In this document: one piece after another, positions 9,746 to 18,598 of the stretch
How the letters are laid out: each line of letters starts with the position of its first letter
Position numbering within the stretch: position 1 is the stretch's first letter
NCBI RefSeq assembly: GCF_008033235.1
Contig: NZ_CP042432.1
Span: forward strand, 1,860,001 to 1,924,000
Direction: 5' to 3'
DNA from: Anseongella ginsenosidimutans
GTDB lineage: Bacteria; Bacteroidota; Bacteroidia; Sphingobacteriales; Sphingobacteriaceae
Length of the DNA: 64,000 bases
Translations under genes and position numbers: made by a program
The notes under the pieces: generated by a model
Told to the model about the DNA's origin: nothing
Databases searched by the model: none
The model's input: only the letters and a program-made list of their open reading frames with translations

Positions 9746-11053
9746 GTGTTTTACAGTACCAATAATCCCAAATCAAAAACTTCGTTTTCGGAAGCGGTGC
9801 TTCAGGGCATTGCCCCGGACGGAGGGCTGTTCATGCCGTATTCTTTTCCCGTGCTTTCGAAGGAGTTTTTTGCTTCCGTTCACCGCCTTTCTTTCCGGGA
9901 AATGTCCTTTGAAGTGGCCCGGACGTTCCTGGGAGGGGCTATTAGTGACCCGGACCTGGAAAAAATCGTTGATGAGGCGCTGGAGATGGACGCTCCCCTG
10001 GTAAAGGTGTCTCCTTCCGTATATGCGCTGGAGCTTTTTCACGGGCCTACCCTGGCTTTTAAGGATTTTGGGGCCAGGTTCCTGGCGCGTACAATGGCTT
10101 ACCTTACCAGGAATTCGGAGAGGGAGATCACCGTGCTGGTGGCTACTTCCGGGGATACGGGAAGCGCGGTGGCGCAGGGCTTTTACGGGGTGCCTGGGGT
10201 AAAGGTGTGCCTGCTATATCCTTCGGGAAAAGTAAGCCACATCCAGGAACAGCAGTTGACCACCTTGGGCGGCAACATTACCACTCTTGAAGTGGAAGGG
10301 ACTTTTGACGATTGCCAGCGAATGGTGAAGGAAGCTTTTGCCGACCGAGAGCTTGCTTCAAAGAAGCAGCTCACTTCTGCAAATTCCATCAATATTGCCC
10401 GGCTGCTTCCCCAGATGTTTTATTATTTTTACGCGTATTCGCAACTGGAAGACCGGCAGCGGCCCCTCGTGTTTTCCGTGCCCAGCGGCAATTTCGGCAA
10501 TCTTACGGCCGGGCTGTTTGCCTGGAAAATGGGGCTGCCTGTAAAAAGGTTCATTGCCGCCACCAACAGGAATGATGTAGTGCCAGAGTACCTGAAAGAA
10601 GGGCGTTACCGGGCGCGGCCTTCCGAGTCTACTATCAGTAATGCAATGGATGTTGGCGCTCCGAGTAATTTTGCCCGCATGGTTGCGTTGTTTAATAATG
10701 AGCTGGCTGCGTTCAGAGCGATTATCAGCGGCTACTCATTTACGGATGAAGAAACAAGGGCATGTATCAGGGATGTTTACGACCGGCAGGGATACGTTCT
10801 TGATCCGCACGGCGCTGTAGCGTTTGCCGGACTGCGTTCGTATATGGAGGAAAACAGGGAGCTGAACGGTGTTTTTTTGGAGACCGCCCATCCCGCGAAG
10901 TTCAGGGACACTGTTGAGGAGATCCTGCAAATGGAAATTCCTGTTCCCGGGCCCCTGGCAATTTGCCTGGATAAACCCAAAAAGAGTATTCGCATTAAAA
11001 GTGGTCTAGAAGAACTGAAAGAAGTGCTGTTGGCTTCCGGCGAAAATGCATAA
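9746..11053 (+). CDS. thrC: Threonine synthase
   Basis: PLP-dependent lyase that converts O-phosphohomoserine to threonine. 435 residues. The start is a GTG at 9746 (AAAG just before it). This gives M-F-Y-S-T-N-N-P, which matches the usual ThrC beginning, and there is no better ATG. GPTLAFKDFGARF carries the PLP Lys, and VATSGDTGSAV plus SVPSGNFGNLTAG form the phosphate and substrate pocket. The N-terminal threonine synthase segment (EAVLQGIAPDGGLFMP) is present, so this is the long bacterial form. It completes thrABC. The next gene starts five bases after its stop. Confidence 0.96.
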   Translation: MFYSTNNPKSKTSFSEAVLQGIAPDGGLFMPYSFPVLSKEFFASVHRLSFREMSFEVARTFLGGAISDPDLEKIVDEALEMDAPLVKVSPSVYALELFHGPTLAFKDFGARFLARTMAYLTRNSEREITVLVATSGDTGSAVAQGFYGVPGVKVCLLYPSGKVSHIQEQQLTTLGGNITTLEVEGTFDDCQRMVKEAFADRELASKKQLTSANSINIARLLPQMFYYFYAYSQLEDRQRPLVFSVPSGNFGNLTAGLFAWKMGLPVKRFIAATNRNDVVPEYLKEGRYRARPSESTISNAMDVGAPSNFARMVALFNNELAAFRAIISGYSFTDEETRACIRDVYDRQGYVLDPHGAVAFAGLRSYMEENRELNGVFLETAHPAKFRDTVEEILQMEIPVPGPLAICLDKPKKSIRIKSGLEELKEVLLASGENA

Positions 11054-11057
11054 TCTG

Positions 11058-11543
11058 ATGAAGAAACAATTACTGGTATTAACTTGTCTGATCGCTGTTT
11101 TACTTACCTCCTGCCTGAGCGATGATTACGTGGACCGGAATTCCATTGATCAGCAAATAATCCAGGAGTATATCCAGGAAAAGGGTTTAACGCTCGAATA
11201 CGATGCTAATAGCGGGATCCATTATAAAATAATAAGGCTGGGAGATACCACCAGGCGCCCCAGCCCGGACTCCTCCCAGATAACCGTGAACTATGAGGGG
11301 CGTCTTTTGACCGATACGATCTTTGTAAAAGGAGATTCGGTTGAAATGGACCTTGCCCGGCAGCCGATTGGCTTTCAGCTGGGTGTTTCATCCATTGGAG
11401 AAGGAGGGGAAATTATGATGATACTGCCTTCCCTGGTGAGCTACGGATCAGCCAGTTTCGTGACGGATACTCCTTACAGTGTGCTGGTGCCTCCATTTTC
11501 GGTGCTTGTATACGAGGTAGAGCTTTTGAAAGTCGGCGAATAA
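11058..11543 (+). CDS. FKBP-type peptidyl-prolyl isomerase lipoprotein
   Basis: Predicted exported lipoprotein of 161 residues. The ATG at 11058 gives MKKQLLVLTCLIAVLLTSC, with a lipobox ending at Cys19. The ATG at 11046 overlaps thrC and only adds MHNL. The domain from about residue 65 has the FKBP pattern ITVNYEGRLLTDTIF, a central IGFQLGVSSIGEGGE and a closing PPFSVLVYEVELLKV. The active-site aromatic residues of strong FKBPs are only partly conserved, so it may act mainly as a chaperone. It starts five bases after thrC and is probably co-transcribed with it. Its stop is three bases from that of the convergent epimerase gene. Confidence 0.85.
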   Translation: MKKQLLVLTCLIAVLLTSCLSDDYVDRNSIDQQIIQEYIQEKGLTLEYDANSGIHYKIIRLGDTTRRPSPDSSQITVNYEGRLLTDTIFVKGDSVEMDLARQPIGFQLGVSSIGEGGEIMMILPSLVSYGSASFVTDTPYSVLVPPFSVLVYEVELLKVGE

Positions 11544-11546
11544 ATC

Positions 11547-12449
11547 TTATAGATAGATCTGCCGGAGCGCGGCGGGCAGTTCAGGAAAGCGGAAGCGAAA
11601 GGAGGAGTCCAGGACGCGTTCAGCGGAAACCCTGGTGCTGTCAAGGACTACCGAACTCATTTCCCCGAATACCGCCCGTAAAGCCAGGGCGGGGACATTG
11701 GGAAGCCACAGAGGTTTGTTCAGCGTTCGGGCAATTTCTTTAATTAATCCCTTATTGCTTACCGGATTGGGTGTTGCGGCATTGTAAGCGCCATGCATGT
11801 CCTGATTTTCAAGGGCATGGATATATATTTTGCAGATATCGTCTATGTGGATCCAGCTTACCCATTGCTGTCCGTTTCCCAGCGCCGCGCCGATCCCGGC
11901 TTTTACCGGCCCGGCCAGTTTTGGCAAAGCTCCGCCTTTGTCTGAAAGAACCATTCCGGTTCTGATCCGGATGGTACGTATATCAAGGGATTCCATCTGA
12001 CAAGCCGCCTTTTCCCATAGCCGGCAGCAGGTTCCCAGGAAATCATTGGCTGCGGGAAAATCCTCCGTCATCCATTCGCTGCCCATATTGCCGTAATAGC
12101 TGATACCAGAAGCGGAGATATATGTTTTTACTTCGTTGGGGCATTCCTTCAGGGTTTTGAAAATCAGGTTGGCACTATTCACACGGCTGTCTACGATGAT
12201 TTTTTTGCGTTCCTCCGTCCAGCGGGTATTCAGGTTGGCGCCGGCCAGATTAATGATGTGATCGGCTTGTTCAACCGCGCCGTTTTCAATAACGCCCTTT
12301 ACAGTATCCCAATGATATACCCGGAAAGAGGTCTTGTTCTCAGTAGAGCGGCTGAGCCAGGAAACACAATAATCCCTTTCCAGCAAAAGCTGGGTGAGCC
12401 GGCTTCCGATCAGGCCGCTTCCTCCCGCAATGAGTACATTTTCAGACAT
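11547..12449 (-). CDS. TIGR01777-family NAD(P)-dependent epimerase
   Basis: SDR-superfamily epimerase-like protein of 300 residues, related to E. coli YfcH. It begins NVLIAGGSGLIGSRLTQLL, a Rossmann nucleotide-binding loop. It then shows INLAGANLNTRWTEERKK and SASGISYYG, which contains the SDR-type Tyr. The C-terminus (about 245-300; LPNVPALALRAVFGEMSSVVL) is the DUF1731 tail typical of this subfamily. The substrate is unknown. It is the last gene of a minus-strand group behind the ABC1 kinase and TetR regulator. Confidence 0.9.
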   Translation of the reverse strand: MSENVLIAGGSGLIGSRLTQLLLERDYCVSWLSRSTENKTSFRVYHWDTVKGVIENGAVEQADHIINLAGANLNTRWTEERKKIIVDSRVNSANLIFKTLKECPNEVKTYISASGISYYGNMGSEWMTEDFPAANDFLGTCCRLWEKAACQMESLDIRTIRIRTGMVLSDKGGALPKLAGPVKAGIGAALGNGQQWVSWIHIDDICKIYIHALENQDMHGAYNAATPNPVSNKGLIKEIARTLNKPLWLPNVPALALRAVFGEMSSVVLDSTRVSAERVLDSSFRFRFPELPAALRQIYL

Positions 12450-12513
12450 AATAAGGTTGTGATAAACAACACTTTAACAACCTCCTCTCCGAAATTTGGT
12501 TTTACAAAGATGT

Positions 12514-13839
12514 TCACAATGCTGTTACCGAACAGAGCGTTTCCCTGAGCCGGGCCGGGTAGGTGTCCGTACGTATGTGGGCTTTAAGTTCGTTCAGTAT
12601 ATTATAAAGCCCGAATAAAGTACGATTCATGTAAATGAAGTGTTTCACTCCCCTTGCCTGCTTGAATTCTTTCATTTTGGTGACTTTCTCACCATAGCCG
12701 TAAAGTTGGCGGAAGTACTCATCCCGGCCGAAATCAAATTCGCCGGATTTATAAGGCAGGGCGAATAAGGCGATCATTTCCTTGTAATGCCGGTAGTAGA
12801 ATTCTACCTGGCCTTCGGTATCGCCAGGAAGGATCATTTGCATCTGCCGGAAACAGGCAATGGTTTCTTCCCTGTCGGAAAGCGGTTGGGGGCATACGAA
12901 GGAAAAGAAAGGGCTGTAAAAATCTTCCGGAAGCTCCTTTATACAGCCAAAGTCGATAATGCCCAGTTTGCCGCCGGGAAGAACGAGGAAATTCCCGGGA
13001 TGCGGGTCGGCATGTACAGCGCGCAATTCGTGCAGCTGGAAATTGTAAAAGTCCCAGAGAGCCTGGCCTATTTGGTTTCGGACTTGGGCAGAGGGGTCTG
13101 TTTGCAAAAATTCCCGCAGATGCAGCCCTTCCAGCCAATCCATGGTAATTACTTTTTTACAGGAGAGTTCCGGGTAGTACCGGGGAAACACGATGCCGGG
13201 CAGGGAGCTTTTGTCTGTAAAGAAACGGGAACGCTCCAGCTCCAGCTCGTAATCGGTTTCTTCAAGCAGCTTTTCCTCTACTTCCTGCATATAAACGCTA
13301 AGCTCCTTTTCGCTGACGTCCATGAGTTTCAGCGCAAAAGGCTTTACCATTTTAAGGTCGGAGCTAATGCTCTCGGCCACGCCGGGATACTGGACTTTCA
13401 CGGCCAGCTCGCGGTCATTGAGCCTCGCCCGGTGTACCTGCCCGATGGAGGCAGCGTTGGAAGAATGCAAATTAAACTCATCGAAGAGGGCGGAGGGCGG
13501 TTTCCCGAAATGCCTGGTAAACGTTTTTATAATAAGCGGGCCGGACAGCGGCGGGGCATTGTACTGTGCCATTGAAAAGCGGTCGGTATAGGCTTTGGGC
13601 AACAGGTTACGATCCATGCTCAGCATCTGGGCTACTTTAAGCGCGCTGCCTTTCAGCTGACTAAGGGAGTTATAGATGTCCTCCGCATTATCCTTGTTCA
13701 GTTCTTCCCTGTCCAGCTGCGGATTGACTAGCTTTTTGGAATAATGTTTCAGGTAGTTGCCGCCAATCCTGATACCGGTACCAATGAATTTTCCGGAACG
13801 GCTGATCCTGGAACTGGGGATGCTATTTTGCTCCTTCAT
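12514..13839 (-). CDS. ABC1/AarF (UbiB)-family atypical kinase
   Basis: Atypical kinase-like protein of 441 residues. The chosen ATG at 13839 gives MKEQNSIPSSRISRSGKF. Reading from 13893 would only add residues overlapping the TetR gene. Family elements include the KxGQ-equivalent region SQLKGSALKVAQMLSMD, the Ala-Val-Lys strand DRELAVKVQYPGV, HADPHPGNFLVL and IIDFGCIKEL (metal-binding Asp). UbiB/Coq8 relatives support quinone synthesis, though many bacterial copies are uncharacterised. The start overlaps the TetR stop by 17 bases, so the two are translationally coupled. Confidence 0.88.
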   Translation of the reverse strand: MKEQNSIPSSRISRSGKFIGTGIRIGGNYLKHYSKKLVNPQLDREELNKDNAEDIYNSLSQLKGSALKVAQMLSMDRNLLPKAYTDRFSMAQYNAPPLSGPLIIKTFTRHFGKPPSALFDEFNLHSSNAASIGQVHRARLNDRELAVKVQYPGVAESISSDLKMVKPFALKLMDVSEKELSVYMQEVEEKLLEETDYELELERSRFFTDKSSLPGIVFPRYYPELSCKKVITMDWLEGLHLREFLQTDPSAQVRNQIGQALWDFYNFQLHELRAVHADPHPGNFLVLPGGKLGIIDFGCIKELPEDFYSPFFSFVCPQPLSDREETIACFRQMQMILPGDTEGQVEFYYRHYKEMIALFALPYKSGEFDFGRDEYFRQLYGYGEKVTKMKEFKQARGVKHFIYMNRTLFGLYNILNELKAHIRTDTYPARLRETLCSVTAL

Positions 13840-14485
13840 AGGCGAATTTAGCGTTCCGGAAAAGGAATTTTCCGTATTCCACCAGGTTATCAAGGGGGCT
13901 GTGCCCCATCAGGTCAAATGTTAGCTGAACGCCTTTTTCTATGGCTTCATCCGTTTTTTCAAACTCCGGGCTGGTGTCATTTACCCAGAACCGGATAATG
14001 AAAATAAACTGCAGCCAGAGTGCATCCTTGTAGCGCTGGTCAAGGTATTTCCGCTTGCTCAGCTCGCCTGATTCCAGTCCCTGTCCGATGACGTTCTCGC
14101 AAAAAAGACGGAAGGACTCGCGGACCTTTCGCAACACACGGACCTCGCCGGGAAAGCGCGGTGAATCTTTAAAACTGTACCGTATAAAGCTCCTGTTAGG
14201 CTTCATGGCCTCCGTAAAACTATAAAAGAGTGTCAGTGTTTTGTCCCTGGCCGAGAAGGAAGCGAATTCCGGGGAAGCTGTAACGGCTGCCAGCGTGCTG
14301 CCGAAAATTTCGTCCCAGATCCCTGCTTCCAGCGCTTCAAAAGAAGGGTAGTGTCTATAGAAGACACTTTCGGAAAGCCTTAATTTTTTCATAAAGGCGT
14401 ATACCGATACCGGCTTTTGATTATGGGTAAGTACATGATCGATATAAGCTTCCCTGATACGTTCTTCGGAGGTTTTCTTTTCCAT
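13823..14485 (-). CDS. TetR-family transcriptional regulator
   Basis: 220-residue regulator with an N-terminal TetR helix-turn-helix. It starts MEKKTSEERIREAYIDHVL, with the recognition region VYAFMKKLRLSESVFYRHYPSFEALEAGI at about 27-55. The helical C-terminal ligand domain has no recognisable specificity. It overlaps the downstream ABC1 kinase by 17 bases and is divergent from the CarH-like regulator across 180 bases. It may therefore control this cluster, itself, or the facing gene. Its ligand is unknown. Confidence 0.88.
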   Translation of the reverse strand: MEKKTSEERIREAYIDHVLTHNQKPVSVYAFMKKLRLSESVFYRHYPSFEALEAGIWDEIFGSTLAAVTASPEFASFSARDKTLTLFYSFTEAMKPNRSFIRYSFKDSPRFPGEVRVLRKVRESFRLFCENVIGQGLESGELSKRKYLDQRYKDALWLQFIFIIRFWVNDTSPEFEKTDEAIEKGVQLTFDLMGHSPLDNLVEYGKFLFRNAKFAYEGAK

Positions 14486-14626
14486 GATTTCCTGATTGTC
14501 AATAAATAAACATTCCGCTTCCCGGATAGTTTTACCTTAACGGCGGCAGGACGGCGCGCTTCCCGGTCCCGGTGGGGAAAACTCGTTAAAACAATTGCCC
14601 TGAACCGGATGTATAGTATAATGTAA

Positions 14627-14634
14627 TATATTTG
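14627..14634 (+). promoter_or_regulatory. Probable Bacteroidota -7 box (TATATTTG) before the CarH-like gene
   Basis: TATATTTG fits the TAnnTTTG -7 consensus 32 bases before the GTG start at 14666. No TTTG is found at the expected -33 spacing, so the promoter may depend on an activator. The call is tentative. Confidence 0.4.
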
Positions 14635-14665
14635 TTGGAAAAGAGATTTATTCGGATTTTGGAAC

Positions 14666-15574
14666 GTGAAAAAGTTTTCCATTAGAGACATTGAATGCTT
14701 AACGGGCATAAAAGCTCACACTATTCGTATTTGGGAGCAACGTTATAACCTGGTACCCCCCAAGCGTACCGAAACCAATATCCGTTATTACGACAACAGC
14801 GACCTCAAAAAATTCCTTAATATATCCACCTTGCTGGAAAACGGCTTCAGAATATCAAAGGTAGCCGAGATGACAGAAGGGGAAATGTGCGATCTTATTG
14901 CAGAGCTGGTGGAGAATAACCATGTCTGCGATAAGGCCAACGCACTTTGCACGGCCACCCTGAAGCTCGATGAACAGCAATTTAACCGTACCATATCTTC
15001 CTGCGTAGCCGTGATGGGAATTGAGCATACGTTTACGGACGTGATTTTTCCCTTCATGAGGAAGATAGGGTTAATGTGGCAGGTTGGCACTATTAATCCT
15101 GCCCACGAGCATTTTATCACCCACCTGATCAGGCAAAAGCTGCATGCTGCTATTGACGAGCTTCCTACCGTGAACTCCGAACTGGCCAGGAAATACCTTT
15201 TATTTCTGCCGGAGGGCGAAACGCACGAAGTAGGGCTCCTGTTCGCCAATTATTTACTAAAAGCAAGAGGGCAGCATGTGCTGTACCTTGGGCAGAACCT
15301 TCCGCTTTCCGACCTGGAGCAAATTGTCAACTACTACCATCCTAATTACGTACTCACCACCCTTACTTCAGATACTGTTTTCGGGGATATGAACTGCCTG
15401 GTTAAGAAAATACAGGAAGTTATCCCCGGCATCCCGGTGCTGCTGACAGGCCCGCTGGTTAAGTGCAACCAGGTCCGGGAAAATGAATTTCTCCATACGC
15501 TCAGGGATATCCGCGACCTGCCGGAATTTATAAGGGCACATTCCCATCAGGGAAATGTTTTTTTTACATGTTAA
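14666..15574 (+). CDS. MerR-family regulator with cobalamin-binding domain (CarH/LitR-like)
   Basis: 302-residue regulator. Residues 1-70 form a MerR winged helix (FSIRDIECLTGIKAHTIRIW, then PPKRTETNIRYYD). Residues about 90-165 form the four-helix cobalamin cap and about 175-290 the B12-binding Rossmann fold. Both published CarH signatures are present: W138-x9-E148-H149 (W, then QVGTINPAH, then EH) and E185-x-H187-x2-G190 (ETHEVG), the latter supplying the lower cobalt ligand. It is therefore probably an adenosylcobalamin-dependent, light-released repressor. The start is GTG; no better ATG exists. It is divergent from TetR-ABC1, and 35 bases separate it from sucA. No carotenoid or photolyase genes, the usual CarH targets, lie in the window. 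Confidence 0.9.
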   Translation: MKKFSIRDIECLTGIKAHTIRIWEQRYNLVPPKRTETNIRYYDNSDLKKFLNISTLLENGFRISKVAEMTEGEMCDLIAELVENNHVCDKANALCTATLKLDEQQFNRTISSCVAVMGIEHTFTDVIFPFMRKIGLMWQVGTINPAHEHFITHLIRQKLHAAIDELPTVNSELARKYLLFLPEGETHEVGLLFANYLLKARGQHVLYLGQNLPLSDLEQIVNYYHPNYVLTTLTSDTVFGDMNCLVKKIQEVIPGIPVLLTGPLVKCNQVRENEFLHTLRDIRDLPEFIRAHSHQGNVFFTC

Positions 15575-15579
15575 TTTAT

Positions 15580-15587
15580 TAATTTTG
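15580..15587 (+). promoter_or_regulatory. Possible -7 box (TAATTTTG) before sucA
   Basis: TAATTTTG matches TAnnTTTG and is 22 bases before the sucA ATG, within the 35-base gap after the regulator gene. No matching -33 TTTG is seen. It is the only promoter candidate in this short gap. Confidence 0.35.
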
Positions 15588-15609
15588 TTCCGTATACGGA
15601 TACAGACGA

Positions 15610-18426
15610 ATGGACAATCTTTCATACCTGACCAACGCTCACGCATCTTATATTGAATCCCTTTACAAATCGTATCAAGATGATCCTGCTTCGGTAGAAG
15701 CGGAATGGCAAAAATTTTTCGAAGGTTTTGATCTCGGGCAGCGGGAAGGGGCTGACGGGAGACCTGTTACCGGCGATACCGCAACAGGAGAAACCCCTGA
15801 ACATTTTATCAAGGAAATACGTGTTCTTGATATGATAAATGGCTTCCGTTCACGGGGCCATTTGTTTACAAAAACCAACCCGGTACGGGAACGCCGGAAG
15901 TATTATCCCGGCAAGGAGCTGGAAACTTTCGGCCTGGGCGAGGAAGACCTGGATATGGTCTTCAACGCCGGCGTACAGCTGGGCCTGGGGCCGGCGACGC
16001 TTCGGGATATTTATCAATTGCTGCAGGATACGTATTGCCAGTCCATTGGCGTGGAGTACAGGTATATCCGAAACCCCCTTAAAATGAAGTGGTTCGAGGA
16101 TCGCATGGAGCATACCCGGAACACCACTCAGTTCACTACGGAACAAAAGAAACGCATTCTTCATAAGCTGAACCAGGCAGTTGTTTTCGAGAACTTCCTT
16201 CATACCAAGTTCCTGGGCCAGAAGAGATTCTCCCTGGAAGGAGCGGAAAGCCTTATTCCGGCTTTGGATGCCGTTATAGAGAAGGGTTCCGAGCTTGGGA
16301 TTGAAGAGTTTGTAATAGGCATGGCCCACCGCGGGCGCCTGAACGTACTGGCGAATATTCTCAATAAGACCTATAAGGAGATATTCAGTGAATTTGAAGG
16401 TAAGAGTTATTCTGTAGAGGACCCTTACGGCGGAGATGTTAAATACCATCTTGGCTTTTCCAATGACGTGGATACAGTGAACGGCAGCAAAGTGCATCTG
16501 AGCCTTTGCCCCAATCCTTCCCACCTGGAGGCGGTTGATCCGGTAGCCCAGGGGATGTCGCGGGCCAAAATTGACTTTAAGTACAGCGGGGATTTGAATA
16601 AGCTGGCGCCGATCCTCATTCACGGCGACGCCTCCATTGCGGGACAGGGCGTAGTGTATGAAGTGATCCAGATGGCGAAGCTTGAAGGTTACCGTACGGG
16701 CGGATCCATTCACCTGGTGATCAATAACCAGGTAGGTTTCACCACGAATTTCCGGGACGGCCGCTCAAGTACGTATTGTACGGATATTGCTAAAGTGACC
16801 CTCTCTCCCGTATTCCACGTAAACGGGGACGATGTGGAGGCCCTGGTACACGCTATCCAGATGGCCATGGAATACCGGCAGCAATTCCATAACGACGTCT
16901 TTATTGACATACTCTGTTACAGGAGATTCGGCCATAATGAATCGGATGAGCCCAGGTTCACCCAGCCGACCTTATACAAGGCCATTGCCGCCCACCCCAA
17001 CCCGCGGGAGATTTATGTGGATAAGCTGATTGCCCAGGGAAGCGTGGACGCAAAAATGGCGAAAGAGATGGAGCGGGACTTCCGTAAAATGCTGCAGGAA
17101 CGGCTTGATGAGGTAAAACATGAACCTCCAAGCACCGTCAAGCCCATCCTGGCGGGAGCATGGACGGGTTACCGTTTTGCTAATGCGGATGATTTTCTTA
17201 AATCTCCCAAAACTTCAGTTCCGGAGCAAACGCTGATGGATATCGGCGTGAAAATGAATACGCTTCCTAAAGAAAAGACCTTCTTTAAGAAAATCGAGCG
17301 CCTGTGCAATGAGCGCCTGAAAATGATCAGGGAAACAAAAGTCCTTGACTGGGCAATGGGCGAATTGCTTGCCTATGGCACGCTTGTGCTGGAAGGGCAC
17401 CGCGTTCGCGTGAGCGGCCAGGATGTGGAACGGGGTACTTTTTCGCATCGTCATGCAATTGTAAAGGTGGAGGATTCGGATGAAGAATATACGCCTATTG
17501 CCCATTTGTCCAAGGATCAGGCGCCTTTTGAGATCTATAACTCCCATCTTTCGGAATACGGGGTGCTGGGCTTTGAGTATGGTTATGCGATGGCCTTGCC
17601 GCAGGCCCTGATCGTCTGGGAAGCGCAATTCGGCGATTTTGCCAATGGCGCCCAGATCATTATTGATCAGTTCTTTGCCAGCGCCGAGAAAAAATGGAAG
17701 CGTCAGAACGGGCTGGTCCTGTTGCTGCCGCATGGTTATGAAGGGCAGGGCCCCGAGCATTCTTCTGCTCGCCTGGAACGTTTCCTGGAACTTTCGGCCG
17801 AGAACAATATACAGGTAGTGAATTGCAGCACGCCGGCCCAGCTATTCCATGTGCTGCGCCGCCAGCTGAAGCGCGATTTTCGCAAACCGCTCGTGATCTT
17901 TACCCCTAAGAGCCTGTTGAGGCATCCTAAATGCGTAAGTCCGCTGAAGGACTTCGCCAAGGGAGGTTTCCAGGAAGTGATCGATGATGATAATGTTTCC
18001 GTGAAGGATGTAAGAAGGGTGCTTTTGTGCAACGGTAAAATGTATTATGATTTGCTGGAGGCTCAGGAAAAAGAAAAACGCAAGGATATAGCGCTTGTTC
18101 GCGTGGAGCAGCTTTACCCTACTCCCATTGATCAGATTGAAAAGATCCGGGAAAAATACAAGCACGCCAAAGAATTCTTCTGGGTGCAGGAAGAGCCGGA
18201 AAACATGGGCGCATGGCCGTATATTTCCAGGAAGTTCCGCAAGAGAAACCTGGATGTGATCAGCAGGCGGGAGAGCAGCAGCCCGGCTACCGGCTATGCG
18301 AAACAACATACGGCACAGCAATTGGAGATCATAGCAAAGGCGTTTGAAGAACCTGTAAGCGAGGTAAGTCCGGAAGTGAAATCAAAGGTACGGAAGACGG
18401 TGAAGAAGGCGGTTAAAACGGACTAG
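15610..18426 (+). CDS. sucA: 2-oxoglutarate dehydrogenase E1 component
   Basis: Thiamine-diphosphate-dependent E1 of the TCA-cycle 2-oxoglutarate dehydrogenase complex. 938 residues, normal for SucA. The N-terminal subunit-binding helix (SYIESLYKSYQDDPASVEAEW), the active-site region GMAHRGRLNVLANI, HGDASIAGQG and the magnesium/ThDP loop FGHNESDEPRFTQP are all visible. The C-terminal transketolase-like domain contains EAQFGDFANGAQIIIDQF and EGQGPEHSSARLERFL. Lys-rich residues close the protein. sucB follows after a 172-base gap that holds a repeat tract. The E3 component is probably lpd at 44460. Confidence 0.97.
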   Translation: MDNLSYLTNAHASYIESLYKSYQDDPASVEAEWQKFFEGFDLGQREGADGRPVTGDTATGETPEHFIKEIRVLDMINGFRSRGHLFTKTNPVRERRKYYPGKELETFGLGEEDLDMVFNAGVQLGLGPATLRDIYQLLQDTYCQSIGVEYRYIRNPLKMKWFEDRMEHTRNTTQFTTEQKKRILHKLNQAVVFENFLHTKFLGQKRFSLEGAESLIPALDAVIEKGSELGIEEFVIGMAHRGRLNVLANILNKTYKEIFSEFEGKSYSVEDPYGGDVKYHLGFSNDVDTVNGSKVHLSLCPNPSHLEAVDPVAQGMSRAKIDFKYSGDLNKLAPILIHGDASIAGQGVVYEVIQMAKLEGYRTGGSIHLVINNQVGFTTNFRDGRSSTYCTDIAKVTLSPVFHVNGDDVEALVHAIQMAMEYRQQFHNDVFIDILCYRRFGHNESDEPRFTQPTLYKAIAAHPNPREIYVDKLIAQGSVDAKMAKEMERDFRKMLQERLDEVKHEPPSTVKPILAGAWTGYRFANADDFLKSPKTSVPEQTLMDIGVKMNTLPKEKTFFKKIERLCNERLKMIRETKVLDWAMGELLAYGTLVLEGHRVRVSGQDVERGTFSHRHAIVKVEDSDEEYTPIAHLSKDQAPFEIYNSHLSEYGVLGFEYGYAMALPQALIVWEAQFGDFANGAQIIIDQFFASAEKKWKRQNGLVLLLPHGYEGQGPEHSSARLERFLELSAENNIQVVNCSTPAQLFHVLRRQLKRDFRKPLVIFTPKSLLRHPKCVSPLKDFAKGGFQEVIDDDNVSVKDVRRVLLCNGKMYYDLLEAQEKEKRKDIALVRVEQLYPTPIDQIEKIREKYKHAKEFFWVQEEPENMGAWPYISRKFRKRNLDVISRRESSSPATGYAKQHTAQQLEIIAKAFEEPVSEVSPEVKSKVRKTVKKAVKTD

Positions 18427-18440
18427 CCTTACCTTAGCCT

Positions 18441-18532
18441 TAGTTTAAAGAAGGTTTGAAGTTTAAGGTTTGAAGTTTTTAGTTTCTGGTTTGAAGTTTT
18501 TAGTTTCTGGTTTTTAGTTTGTGGTTTTTAGA
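18441..18532. repeat. AT-rich short-repeat tract between sucA and sucB
   Basis: An irregular tandem tract of GGTTTGAAGTTTAAGG-type and GTTTTTAGTTTCTGG-type units begins 14 bases after the sucA stop. Both flavours of the family found elsewhere in this window occur here side by side. The remaining 66 bases to sucB contain CCGGGGTACTTATCTCCGG and an A-rich run but no obvious promoter. Confidence 0.75.
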
Positions 18533-18598
18533 GAGGGGGGCCGGGGTACTTATCTCCGGGCTATTAAAGACCCGATATTAAATAAAAAATAAATTATA

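Noticed and set aside
15850-16713. Minus-strand open frame of 287 codons opposite sucA
   Set aside because: It is a shadow of the E1 coding sequence with no domain of its own.
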